Of a stretch of DNA of 8,792 bases, positions 1-6,899 are shown piece by piece; position 1 is the first letter of the stretch, and each line of letters opens with the position of its first letter. This DNA comes from Euryarchaeota archaeon UBA39. Lineage in GTDB: Archaea > Thermoplasmatota > Poseidoniia > Poseidoniales > Thalassarchaeaceae. Both the position numbers and the translations under genes were made by a program. The stretch covers positions 1-8,792 of the forward strand of contig DAQW01000059.1 of the NCBI GenBank assembly GCA_002503045.1, in the 5' to 3' direction. The notes below the pieces were generated by a model. That model saw only the letters and a program-made list of their open reading frames with translations, had not been told where the DNA came from and ran no database searches.

Positions 1-234
1 GAAATTAATGAGATGGTCGTTACGGATCTTGATATCAATAATGAAGTGAATAACATGTTCCCGAATCCAGAAATTAAATCTTTATGGAAATTGGCGGCCT
101 TAATCCTAGATTCTGTCGAGGCGCAGACGTTGTCTTTGAAAGCAGAAAATGTCGAGGAAGTATGTAGCTTAATTGAATCGAACATACAAAAGAAAATTGG
201 CACTGTTAGGTTATTTAGACGATCTAATGAATAG
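1..234 (+). CDS. Unrecognised small protein, probably cut by the left edge of the window
   Basis: The reading frame is open from base 1 to the TAG at 232-234. An in-frame ATG at 13 would give 73 residues, but no stop lies upstream of it, so the true start may be outside the window. The product is acidic in its first part and ends in a basic segment (VRLFRRSNE). It has no membrane segment, no signal peptide and no cysteine motif; the middle (SLWKLAALILDSVEAQTLSL) looks like helix followed by strand, and a helix then follows (VEEVCSLIESNIQKKI). I do not recognise the family. A small strand-helix protein such as the KEOPS subunit Pcc1 was considered, but the match is too weak to name. The stop lies 11 bases before the ATG of the zinc-ribbon gene on the same strand, so the two are probably cotranscribed. 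Confidence 0.6.
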   Translation, partial: EINEMVVTDLDINNEVNNMFPNPEIKSLWKLAALILDSVEAQTLSLKAENVEEVCSLIESNIQKKIGTVRLFRRSNE

Positions 235-245
235 GTTTGATAAAA

Positions 246-440
246 ATGAGTGATAATAAGCAACTGAAAGATATTGAAGTTTGTTCAAACTGCTTTAGCC
301 CCCGTATTGTACCTTACATGGGTTATGAAACTGGAAAGCGTTTCATATGTCAAGATTGCAATCATATTAGTGTTGTGACAATAATTTTTGAGACCTTGGA
401 TGAATTGGTGAAAGCCCTAAAACACAAGAGAGATGGTTAA
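246..440 (+). CDS. Small zinc-ribbon protein, function unknown
   Basis: This 64-residue protein carries a classic zinc ribbon: Cys13-x2-Cys16, an 18-residue knuckle with MGYETGKRF, then Cys35-x2-Cys38. A short acidic/hydrophobic helix (TLDELVKALKHK) follows the ribbon. The fold is seen directly; zinc binding is inferred from the four cysteines. Small archaeal zinc ribbons of this type include transcription and translation accessory proteins and many uncharacterised proteins. It does not look like RNA polymerase subunit P or a ribosomal protein I can name. I chose the ATG at 246; an in-frame TTG at 237 would add three residues (MIK) and has no clear advantage. The gene follows the upstream small gene by 11 bases and ends two bases before the purH stop on the other strand, so the two transcription units converge with almost no spacer. 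Confidence 0.75.
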   Translation: MSDNKQLKDIEVCSNCFSPRIVPYMGYETGKRFICQDCNHISVVTIIFETLDELVKALKHKRDG

Positions 441-441
441 C

Positions 442-2034
442 TTAATGCAAAAATAATCTTTGACCTGTGAAGAGCATAGAAATTCCATGTTCATTCGCTG
501 CGTCTATGCACTCTTGATCTCTAATTGAGCCACCTGGTTGTACAACTGTAGTCACACCAATCTCATTTGCAGTGTCAATGCCGTCCCGGAAAGGGAAAAA
601 GGCATCGGAAACCATCATTGAGCCAATTGCTCTATCGCCCGCTCTTCTTGCCGCTATTCGTACAGCCTCTACTCTACTCGTTTGCCCTGGCCCAACTCCT
701 ACAGTAGCAAATCCAGTATTAGTTTGGGACACCAATACTATTGAATTTGATTTGACCTCAGAAAGTACTGTTGAACCAAATCTTGCTAATGATATCAATT
801 CTGGCGAACCTTGTGTCTTTGTAACACATTTCACAGAGGACCAATCGATACTGGGTGGACCTTGGATTTGAGCAACCCATCCACCGTCTAACTGTCTAAT
901 TCGTAATTCATCATCTCTAGGTAAAAATTTAGTTAACGTAAGCATTCTTCGGTTTTTCTTCGAAGATAAAATTTCTAAAGCTTCTTCGCTAAAACCGGGC
1001 GCAATTATACATTCTAAGAAATGCTCTCCAATTTCTTCTGCTGTTTCCTTTTGTACAATTGATGTAAAGGCAACAACACATCCAAATGCACTTTCTGAAT
1101 CGCTGGCTAAAGCATTTTTCCAAGCACTTTTTTGTGAGGAATCTATGGCTACTCCACATGGATTTGTGTGTTTGATTATCACACAGCCATGATTCATGCT
1201 CTCTCGCGTATCTCTCAGCAATCCTCGGGCTATTCTCAATGCCCCATCTAAATCCAAATAATTATTGAAAGATAGAGCTTTTCCTCCATGTTGGATGGCC
1301 GCCGCCAAACCACTAGGTCCTGCTGAAGAAGATGCTGGATAGAAGGATGCGGGTTGGTGAGGATTTTCGCCATATCTCAAAGGAATTCCTTTTTCTGAGG
1401 CAAAATTAAGTTGGTTTGGAGTTTTTCCTCCTATGAATCGCCTCTCTAATTCGGTACTAACTGCAGCGTCATAAGCTGCAGTACATTGGAAGGCTGCCAG
1501 AGCCAGTTTTTGTTTAATTTCCGTATTAATTAGAGAAGGGTTTCCGTTGGTCTCCTTCAGTGCATCAATAACCATTTGATATTGCTTATCGTTGGTTAAT
1601 ACTAAGACGTCTTTATGATTTTTAGCGGCTGAACGAATCATTGTCGGCCCTCCAATATCAATCATCTCAATTAATTCCGAATTGGGTACTGGAGGATCTT
1701 TTGCAGCAACTGATTCGAATGGATATAGATTGACACAGACTAAATCAATAGTAGAGTAATTCAATTCATCCAATGTTTTCATATCATCTTCCCTATCTCT
1801 TCTCACTAAAATGCCACCATGAACGGCGGGATGGAGGGTTTTGACTCTCCCGTCAAAGCATTCTGGGTGACCCGTCGCTTCACTAACATCAATTACATTG
1901 ATTCCCGCTTCTCGAAGTTTTCGAGATGTTCCTCCGGTAGACAGAATTTCCCACCCCATTTCGGACAACGAAGTTGCAAGGGACTCTATTCCTGATTTTT
2001 CCCATACACTTAGTAGGGCGCGCGGTGCTGCCAT
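442..2034 (-). CDS. purH: Bifunctional AICAR formyltransferase / IMP cyclohydrolase (PurH)
   Basis: PurH makes the last two steps of purine synthesis: AICAR plus 10-formyl-THF gives FAICAR, which is then cyclised to IMP in the cytosol. The 530-residue length is normal for the bacterial-type enzyme. The N-terminal cyclohydrolase domain shows STGGT, DGRVKTLHP (61-69, Lys65) and RSAAKNH (134-140). The transformylase domain shows RYGENPHQ (220-227), KHTNPCG (288-294, with the catalytic Lys-His pair), DAFFPFRDG (477-485) and PGGSIRD (500-506). I chose the ATG at 2034 because MAAPRALLSV is where family members begin. The frame extends up to a TTG at 2085 that overlaps the thermosome TGA, but those 17 extra residues look unlike PurH. 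No clear ribosome-binding site precedes 2034. It lies just downstream of the thermosome gene on the same strand, probably in one transcript. Most archaea use PurP and PurO instead, so this points to a bacterial origin. Confidence 0.96.
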   Translation of the reverse strand: MAAPRALLSVWEKSGIESLATSLSEMGWEILSTGGTSRKLREAGINVIDVSEATGHPECFDGRVKTLHPAVHGGILVRRDREDDMKTLDELNYSTIDLVCVNLYPFESVAAKDPPVPNSELIEMIDIGGPTMIRSAAKNHKDVLVLTNDKQYQMVIDALKETNGNPSLINTEIKQKLALAAFQCTAAYDAAVSTELERRFIGGKTPNQLNFASEKGIPLRYGENPHQPASFYPASSSAGPSGLAAAIQHGGKALSFNNYLDLDGALRIARGLLRDTRESMNHGCVIIKHTNPCGVAIDSSQKSAWKNALASDSESAFGCVVAFTSIVQKETAEEIGEHFLECIIAPGFSEEALEILSSKKNRRMLTLTKFLPRDDELRIRQLDGGWVAQIQGPPSIDWSSVKCVTKTQGSPELISLARFGSTVLSEVKSNSIVLVSQTNTGFATVGVGPGQTSRVEAVRIAARRAGDRAIGSMMVSDAFFPFRDGIDTANEIGVTTVVQPGGSIRDQECIDAANEHGISMLFTGQRLFLH

Positions 2035-2081
2035 ATCAAGGCGTAGGAGCATAGGACTTGAAGTGTTTGTGAGAAGTCCTT

Positions 2082-3653
2082 TCAATCACCACGAGAAGAA
2101 ATGACTTGATCGATTCTGAGCATTCCAATTGTGGTTTCGCATGCTAGCTGTAATGATTCTGTAACTATTGTCCGAGGGTGCCATGCTCTATCTATGACTG
2201 ATACTTTTCCGTTCTCATCAATTCCAATAAAATGTTCTTGGTTTCTAGTGGCTGCCCTCAATTCGAGTATACTATCGAGTGCGTCATTACCTGAGTTTTC
2301 TACAAGTGCTCCCGGAATTGTTTCCATCGCTCTAGAAAATGCTTCCATTGCTAAACGTGCACGGCCTGGTTCTGATTCAGAAGATACTCTAACCGCATGA
2401 GCAATTCTACTGTGTATTGCTCCACCTCCCGGTAAGACTTCTTCGTCCTCCATTGCTAACGATACTGCCCTAAGGCCGTCGTGCAGCCCTCGGATAATTT
2501 CTTCTGTAGCAATGTCTCCCGCCCCTCCGACATCTATTGTAACTAATCCTGGTTTTTTACATCCATCTATTCTAATAATATCTTCGACCATGTCGCTTGC
2601 TTCGTTCCTTTCCCAAACGACAGAACCACAAAAGCCTAAATCTTTAGTTTCGATATCAGATATTGAATCTACAACCTTTGCACCTGTTGAAGATGCAGAA
2701 TTATTTATCTCAGATGAGTCTAGTTCTCCAACTGCAAGAATATTATTATCTGCAAGATTGTGTAGAATGTCGCGATCTATTTCTCCGCCACACAAAACTA
2801 ACGTGGCGCCACTATCAATTAACGACTGTGAAATACTATTCTTTCTATCTTGCTCGGCATCAACAAATGCCTCTAATTGATCTGCGGAAGTAATCTGAAT
2901 CTCGGCGGTTCGTGACATTTTTCGAATTTTAATGTCGCCAGAAATAACTGCCACCTTAACATCGGAAAGTTTGTTTGGCAAGCTATCCATCAACACTCTA
3001 CGTCGGAACGCTACACCGTGAATTATTTTTGAATCGCGAATATTTCCAGTATTAGATTTGAACATAGCAATATTCTCTGCTCTAGGAATTTCCTGTGTTT
3101 CAGATATTGATGTTAAAGATTCCACAATAATAGATGAAAATAGATCTAGCGCACCTTCTGTTCCTTTACCAGTTAATGCAGTTTCGGCAACTGACAATAA
3201 TTTTTCGTCGTCAATTTTTCTTGAATCTAAAATTATTTGCTGTTTGGCAATTTCAAGAGATTTACGGAAACCTTCTACTAATGTCAAAGGATGTAAACCC
3301 TTCTTGAGGAGATTGTTTCCTTCTTGAAGAAGACTGCCACAAAGAAGCATGGTTGTAGTAACTCCATCTCCACAGTTTTCCTCTTGAGAATTGGCCATTG
3401 AAACCATCATTTTTGCAGCAGGATGTTTGACTAATAATTCTGCTACAATTTTTGCCCCGTCATTCGTTACTGCTGTAGTTCCATTTGACTTGTAGAGCAT
3501 CTTATCCAAGCCCTTTGGCCCGAATGTTGGTTTCAATAGGTCTGAAAAAACCCTGGCTGCTGTGATTAGTTTTTCTTGTACTGCAGTTCCACTAGTGATG
3601 TTAGTTTGTTCGGGTACAATCACAACCGGAGGTTGTCCCGCCCCATCACTCAT
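2082..3653 (-). CDS. ths: Thermosome (group II chaperonin) subunit, divergent
   Basis: This 523-residue protein is an archaeal group II chaperonin subunit, an ATP-driven folding chamber. Equatorial-domain landmarks are TFGPKGLDKML (43-53), TNDGAKI (63-69, Asp65), HPAAKMM, GDGVTT (95-100, Asp96), LHDGL (Asp392, the ATP-hydrolysis aspartate) and GGGAI (409-413). The C-terminal NSGNDALDSILELRAA and MLRIDQVIS segments are typical too. It departs from ordinary thermosomes in several places: TFGPKGLDKM in place of TLGPKGMDKM, GDGVTT for GDGTTT, VGGAGD where RGGTE is usual, and a rather unlike apical/lid region (about 205-350). It also ends at RGD soon after the last helix, without the Gly/Met-rich tail common in the family. 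The ATP-site aspartates are kept, so activity is plausible. It may be one of several paralogues in the genome. ATG at 3653 is the only sensible start. The TGA overlaps the frame of purH. Confidence 0.95.
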   Translation of the reverse strand: MSDGAGQPPVVIVPEQTNITSGTAVQEKLITAARVFSDLLKPTFGPKGLDKMLYKSNGTTAVTNDGAKIVAELLVKHPAAKMMVSMANSQEENCGDGVTTTMLLCGSLLQEGNNLLKKGLHPLTLVEGFRKSLEIAKQQIILDSRKIDDEKLLSVAETALTGKGTEGALDLFSSIIVESLTSISETQEIPRAENIAMFKSNTGNIRDSKIIHGVAFRRRVLMDSLPNKLSDVKVAVISGDIKIRKMSRTAEIQITSADQLEAFVDAEQDRKNSISQSLIDSGATLVLCGGEIDRDILHNLADNNILAVGELDSSEINNSASSTGAKVVDSISDIETKDLGFCGSVVWERNEASDMVEDIIRIDGCKKPGLVTIDVGGAGDIATEEIIRGLHDGLRAVSLAMEDEEVLPGGGAIHSRIAHAVRVSSESEPGRARLAMEAFSRAMETIPGALVENSGNDALDSILELRAATRNQEHFIGIDENGKVSVIDRAWHPRTIVTESLQLACETTIGMLRIDQVISSRGD

Positions 3654-3694
3654 GTACTAATCGAAACTATGGGCTGTCATGAAACCTTTGAATA

Positions 3695-3717
3695 CTAATT
3701 TAATGAATTTTTATATT
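3695..3717 (-). promoter_or_regulatory. Candidate promoter of the thermosome-purH unit
   Basis: Read on the minus strand, this AT-rich stretch holds two TATA-like elements, AATATAAAAA (3717-3708) and TTAAATTAG (3703-3695). With the usual archaeal spacing of about 26 bases from TATA centre to start of transcription, they would start RNA near 3686 or 3673, giving leaders of about 33 or 20 bases before the ATG at 3653. Which one is used cannot be told from sequence. Confidence 0.35.
3708..3717 (+). promoter_or_regulatory. Candidate TATA box for the surface-protein gene
   Basis: TTTTTATATT sits centred about 48 bases before the ATG at 3761; transcription would start near 3738. A 5-bp inverted repeat (GGATA at 3718-3722, TATCC at 3734-3738) lies between the box and the predicted start and could be an operator, but is short enough to be chance. 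The same AT-rich core can be read as a TATA element on the other strand, so the divergent genes may compete for it. Confidence 0.4.
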
Positions 3718-3760
3718 GGATAAGCAATAATTCTATCCGTAATTGGTTGCTCGAAGGTTT

Positions 3761-4711
3761 ATGTCAAAGGCTGTTAGCATTGTCTGTACTATGCTAATTT
3801 TGGCAACAATGGTATATTCCGTTACTCCTGTTTCGGCACAATTGTTGCCTGAAGTAATAATAACATGTGATGATGAAGGAGAAATTGATTCGAGCCCGAG
3901 TTCACCAAGAACTGTGGTTATTAATTGCGATCTGGAAAATCCAAGTATGCATTCGGAAAAAATTACCGTACAAATTCAGTCTGGGTCGCTTTCAAGTGCT
4001 GGGCCTGAATCAATCACAATTGCTGGAGGAGGATCAACTAATTTTCAAGTAGTTTTTAGATCTGATGAAGCTGAAGAGCCCGCTGAGTTTGAAGTTAATG
4101 TTACCGCTACTGTAGAGCAAGTGAATGGGGTGCCATATCCACTAGGGACTTCTGATTCTGAAGACATAATTATTACAATTACTGAATATATGTATTGTGG
4201 TGCTGAAATTGGGCAAGGAGGGGGGACGTTTGATGGGGGAGATGAAATTTCTATTTCTGCTGCTATAAATTGTAATAGCAATATGGAAGGAGAGGTGAGT
4301 TATCAAGTACATCTAATTAAGGAAAATATGGGATCATCTTCTTGGCCAAGTGGCTTTGAAAATATTGGCGGTAATTGTGATGTAGACGTTAAAGTAGGAG
4401 AGACCGGAGAAAATTGTAATTTTAGAGTAGGGACACCTAGCAATTTAGATAGTGATTGGAATGGGTGTATGGTGATTATAGAAGTAGGAGAAATTAGGCC
4501 GAATTCTTGCCCAAATTCAAATAAAGTTGATGTTAAAATTAAGAAGAAATCAACAAGCCTCGGCATTGAACTTGGAGGAAATGATTCGATTATCGAACAA
4601 TTAGGGCTTACAGAAGAACAAATACCAGTAATTGGAGGGATTTTAGGGATTTTCTTGGTTACTATTGTAGGGTTTATCTATTATCGTAGAAAGGGACGAG
4701 AATACGAATAA
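3761..4711 (+). CDS. Exported, C-terminally anchored surface protein with paired cysteines
   Basis: No specific family is recognised. The 316-residue product starts with a clear Sec signal peptide: Met-Ser-Lys, a hydrophobic core at about 4-20, and a likely cut after VSA (26/27). One transmembrane helix lies near the end (about 287-308, GGILGIFLVTIVGFIYY), followed by a basic tail RRKGREYE, so the ectodomain faces outside. The ectodomain is rich in beta-prone Thr/Ser/Gly/Glu and has eight cysteines (36, 56, 146, 171, 206, 219, 236, 250), enough for four disulfides. Segments 34-141 and 144-260 resemble each other around INCDLENPSMHSEKITVQI and INCNSNMEGEVSYQVHL, suggesting two Ig-like or CARDB-like domains. 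I chose the ATG at 3761 because it places the signal peptide right; an upstream in-frame TTG at 3743 would add VARRF. AAGG at 3754-3757 is too close to act as a good ribosome-binding site. It may belong to the cell envelope. Confidence 0.85.
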   Translation: MSKAVSIVCTMLILATMVYSVTPVSAQLLPEVIITCDDEGEIDSSPSSPRTVVINCDLENPSMHSEKITVQIQSGSLSSAGPESITIAGGGSTNFQVVFRSDEAEEPAEFEVNVTATVEQVNGVPYPLGTSDSEDIIITITEYMYCGAEIGQGGGTFDGGDEISISAAINCNSNMEGEVSYQVHLIKENMGSSSWPSGFENIGGNCDVDVKVGETGENCNFRVGTPSNLDSDWNGCMVIIEVGEIRPNSCPNSNKVDVKIKKKSTSLGIELGGNDSIIEQLGLTEEQIPVIGGILGIFLVTIVGFIYYRRKGREYE

Positions 4712-4715
4712 TTAT

Positions 4716-5042
4716 CTATTCTAATACTAGTATATGCCATCTCAATGCCATTGTCGAAAATATTGCTAGACCCCACGATGCCGTGCCTGGAAAATTAAGT
4801 AAATTGACGAACACAAGATACTGAGTTACAGTAAGTAATGTAATTACTGATATGTCGATCAAATTAGGGTAACCCCATCCAGATTTATTGACAATATGAT
4901 TTCTATTCTGTATAATCCATATTATTGAAAGTGTGAAAAAAAGTACAATCGCGTGGCCGATGACCCATCCAAGGGATGGGCCGAACGCAGACTCAATGCT
5001 ATCTTGGAATCCTGCTAACACAAGTGAAGCGATGTCGACCAT
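4716..5042 (-). CDS. Small three-helix membrane protein, function unknown
   Basis: This 108-residue protein has three hydrophobic stretches long enough to span the membrane: about 24-44 (LGWVIGHAIVLFFTLSIIWII), 62-82 (IDISVITLLTVTQYLVFVNLL) and 87-105. The loop between the first two holds polar and basic residues (QNRNHIVNKSGWGYPN). An amphipathic N-terminal part (MVDIASLVLAGFQDSIESAF) precedes the first helix. There are no cysteines and no catalytic motif that I can see. I do not recognise the family. The ATG at 5042 is the only start that keeps the whole first helix. The gene converges on the surface-protein gene with only four bases between the two stop codons, and diverges from the first sulfotransferase gene across a 108-base gap. 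Confidence 0.75.
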   Translation of the reverse strand: MVDIASLVLAGFQDSIESAFGPSLGWVIGHAIVLFFTLSIIWIIQNRNHIVNKSGWGYPNLIDISVITLLTVTQYLVFVNLLNFPGTASWGLAIFSTMALRWHILVLE

Positions 5043-5050
5043 GCCTTTAC

Positions 5051-5081
5051 GAATGCATGCTTGTTATTGAATGAATGCTCG
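5051..5081. repeat. Imperfect 13-bp direct repeat in a divergent promoter region
   Basis: GAATGCATGCTTG (5051-5063) and GAATGAATGCTCG (5069-5081) match at 11 of 13 positions and start 18 bases apart. They lie just upstream of the small membrane-protein gene on the minus strand. They could be tandem half-sites for a regulator; two copies in 31 bases could also be chance. Confidence 0.4.
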
Positions 5082-5120
5082 GTTTATCTTTAGATTGGGG
5101 GCATAATGATTTTGAAAAAG

Positions 5121-5130
5121 TACTAATTTA
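5121..5130 (+). promoter_or_regulatory. Candidate TATA box for the first sulfotransferase gene
   Basis: TACTAATTTA, preceded by an A-rich GAAAAAG that would suit a BRE, is centred about 25 bases before the ATG at 5151. Transcription would then begin at or very near the start codon, giving a leaderless mRNA. The identical ten bases occur at 3693-3702 in the other divergent promoter region. Confidence 0.45.
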
Positions 5131-5150
5131 CCCGTTAGAACTTAACATGA

Positions 5151-6011
5151 ATGCCAATACGGAAGTATATGAATGGGCCATTCGTAATAGTCGGGATGCA
5201 TCGAAGTGGCACTAGTTTAGTCTCACAGATATTAGATCAGTCTGGGGTGTTTATGGGTTTAGATTTACAGGAAGATCACGAATCAAAATTTTTCATTGGA
5301 TTGAATAAATGGATTTATGAGAATGCAGGAGCGGATTGGGCTAGGCCTTTGGCAGTTCAGGAATTGATGGATTATCAACCAGCAAAGAAAAAGGTTGAAG
5401 AATATTTGAGGTTGAGAATTGCTAGCAATTCAAGTAAAAAATATTCAGGGAAAAAAATGAAGAAAGGATTGTTTGATATGAATTCTAAATGGGGGTGGAA
5501 AGATCCTAGAAATGGCCCTGCGTTACCTATATGGAAAGAAATATGGCCGGAGATGAAGATTATTCATGTCACGCGTCATGGAGTTGATGTGGCTGCCAGT
5601 CTTCAAACAAGAAGTTCAAGAAATTGGGAAGAGGATGAAAATAGGTTTTCTAAATGGGTTAAAATGTATAAATGGAAAGGTAGTAAATCACCTATTAGAA
5701 GAGGGCAAAGAGCTGCTACATTATCGCATGCGTTTGATTTTTGGTATGAACAAATGACTATTGAAAGAAAGATTTTGAGGGAATGTGAGTCTGTCCTAGA
5801 AATACGGTATGAAGATTTGCTCACAAATCCGGAATCAATTATTGAAGAAATGTGGAAATTTGTTGATATAGAGAAGGATTCCGAGTTATTGGAAGGCATA
5901 AGTAAATCAATAAATAAAGATCGCGCCTTTGCGTACAAAAAGGACAAAAAAATGTGTGATTTTGCTTTAGAAAGGAAAGAAATCTTAGGAAATTTTGGAT
6001 ACGAACCCTAA
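5151..6011 (+). CDS. Sulfotransferase family protein (Sulfotransf_3-like)
   Basis: The protein probably transfers sulfate from PAPS to a sugar or other hydroxyl acceptor; the acceptor cannot be read from sequence. At 286 residues it is a normal length for a single-domain enzyme. The 5'-phosphosulfate loop is GMHRSGTS (15-22), with Arg in place of the Lys of classic sulfotransferases, as is usual in Sulfotransf_3 members. The 3'-phosphate site is RHGVDVAAS (142-150, Arg142 and Ser150) after a strand KIIHV. WGWKDPR (114-120) and RYEDLLTNP (219-227) are further family landmarks. There is no signal peptide or membrane segment, so it is cytosolic. The first Met at 5151 fits the fold, with the P-loop near the N-terminus; an ATG at 5147 is out of frame. 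It is Lys-rich and AT-rich compared with purH. Its stop touches the stop of the second sulfotransferase on the opposite strand. Confidence 0.88.
   Translation: MPIRKYMNGPFVIVGMHRSGTSLVSQILDQSGVFMGLDLQEDHESKFFIGLNKWIYENAGADWARPLAVQELMDYQPAKKKVEEYLRLRIASNSSKKYSGKKMKKGLFDMNSKWGWKDPRNGPALPIWKEIWPEMKIIHVTRHGVDVAASLQTRSSRNWEEDENRFSKWVKMYKWKGSKSPIRRGQRAATLSHAFDFWYEQMTIERKILRECESVLEIRYEDLLTNPESIIEEMWKFVDIEKDSELLEGISKSINKDRAFAYKKDKKMCDFALERKEILGNFGYEP
5946..5952 (-). terminator. Candidate oligo-T terminator for the second sulfotransferase
   Basis: On the minus strand there is a run of seven T about 60 bases past the stop of the second sulfotransferase gene, with further T-rich patches following. Archaeal RNA polymerase often terminates at such runs. 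The site lies inside the coding region of the convergent gene, so the two transcripts would overlap at their 3' ends. It may equally be only lysine codons (AAA) read backwards. Confidence 0.3.
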
Positions 6012-6899
6012 TCAAATACTGAGATTAGTTTTTATTTCTTCACGCCAATGATTGGTATTAAATCCAGTAAGTTCTTCAAATAATTCTAATTCTTCAATTA
6101 ATTGATTTCCGCAAATTTGGAAGTGGGAGGAATTTATTTCATGTGTAATCCCTTTGGTACTCAATAGAGGAAGATTATAGATATTGAAATCTCTTTTTTG
6201 CAATATACGAACGATTGGCGATTTCATTGGTTTGGGAATTATTGAGAATAATGCCCTAATTAATTTACCCGTGAAAGAAATTGGTCTTCTCGAAATTGCA
6301 CTATTCGAGTGGCGTTTTGATGTGGTTTCGAAATCATGATGTTCCAATTCGAGAAAACTCTCAATTGTTTTCAAAATATCTTTTGGATCAGTTCTTAGTT
6401 TAGTGCTATCAATAATTAAAAAATTATTCATGTCAAATTCTTTTAGCCAATTATTCATTGATGTGCCATACATTGAATCTACTTTCAAATGATTATCGTT
6501 CCAAGCTTTTTCAAAGGTACTCCAATCAACCCCATTTGCTACCGATTCTTTAGTATTCAATACCATGTTCCAATGACTGAATGAGCGCGAAACGGGTTCT
6601 CTAAGGCAAAGAATAAACTTTGCGTCCGGGATTCTTTGCTTGATTCTAGAAGGCGCTAGAGGGCAAGAGAATGCATGAATAGAGGCGTCTAATTTCAAGC
6701 CTTCTTCATGAAAACACATTCTAAATTTATCCCAATCAGGTTCCTCATCTGTACGAATAAAAGTGCCTTTATGAGATGCTATTATGTTTGGTTCTTTGGG
6801 GTCAGAGAGGGCTATTTTCTTGTGTTGACTAAGTGTATGTGCGAGCCAAGTTGTTCCTGCTTTTGGGACTCCAATAAGAAAAACATCTACCTCCGACAT
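6012..6899 (-). CDS. Sulfotransferase family protein (Sulfotransfer_1 / NST-like)
   Basis: This is a second PAPS-dependent sulfotransferase, of a different branch from its neighbour. The 295-residue product opens with the 5'-phosphosulfate loop GVPKAGTTWL (10-19, Lys13 as the PAPS-binding lysine). SDPKEPNII follows, resembling the KEP motif of heparan-sulfate-type enzymes. The 3'-phosphate motif is REPVSRSFSHW (100-110, Arg100 and Ser108) after KFILCL. FLIIDSTKLRTDP (160-172) is the usual strand plus turn before the C-terminal helix. No signal peptide is seen. I chose the ATG at 6899, which puts the P-loop strand at residues 5-10; an in-frame GTG at 6908 would add three residues (MSL). The acceptor is unknown, but the sulfotransferase and glycosyltransferase neighbours suggest a surface glycan. 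It converges on the first sulfotransferase with no spacer and diverges from the glycosyltransferase. Confidence 0.88.
   Translation of the reverse strand: MSEVDVFLIGVPKAGTTWLAHTLSQHKKIALSDPKEPNIIASHKGTFIRTDEEPDWDKFRMCFHEEGLKLDASIHAFSCPLAPSRIKQRIPDAKFILCLREPVSRSFSHWNMVLNTKESVANGVDWSTFEKAWNDNHLKVDSMYGTSMNNWLKEFDMNNFLIIDSTKLRTDPKDILKTIESFLELEHHDFETTSKRHSNSAISRRPISFTGKLIRALFSIIPKPMKSPIVRILQKRDFNIYNLPLLSTKGITHEINSSHFQICGNQLIEELELFEELTGFNTNHWREEIKTNLSI
6029..6040 (+). terminator. Candidate T-rich terminator for the first sulfotransferase
   Basis: TTTTTATTTCTT lies 18 bases after the stop of the first sulfotransferase gene on the plus strand. Archaeal termination commonly uses such T-rich tracts without a hairpin, and none is seen here. 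It lies within the 3' coding end of the convergent gene, so codon composition could also explain it. Confidence 0.35.

Noticed and set aside
1..234. Reading the first gene as the KEOPS subunit Pcc1
   Set aside because: Only the size and a vague strand-helix pattern agree; the characteristic sequence of Pcc1 is not seen.
572..871. Open frame of 99 codons on the plus strand inside purH
   Set aside because: It lies wholly antisense to a well-supported purH with intact catalytic motifs, and its product shows no recognisable feature.
2131..3327. Several plus-strand open frames inside the thermosome gene
   Set aside because: All are antisense to the conserved chaperonin frame; their products are Ser/Ile-rich composition artefacts.
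4045..4566. Two minus-strand open frames inside the surface-protein gene
   Set aside because: The plus-strand frame has a signal peptide and a terminal membrane anchor; the antisense frames have neither coherent start signals nor domains.
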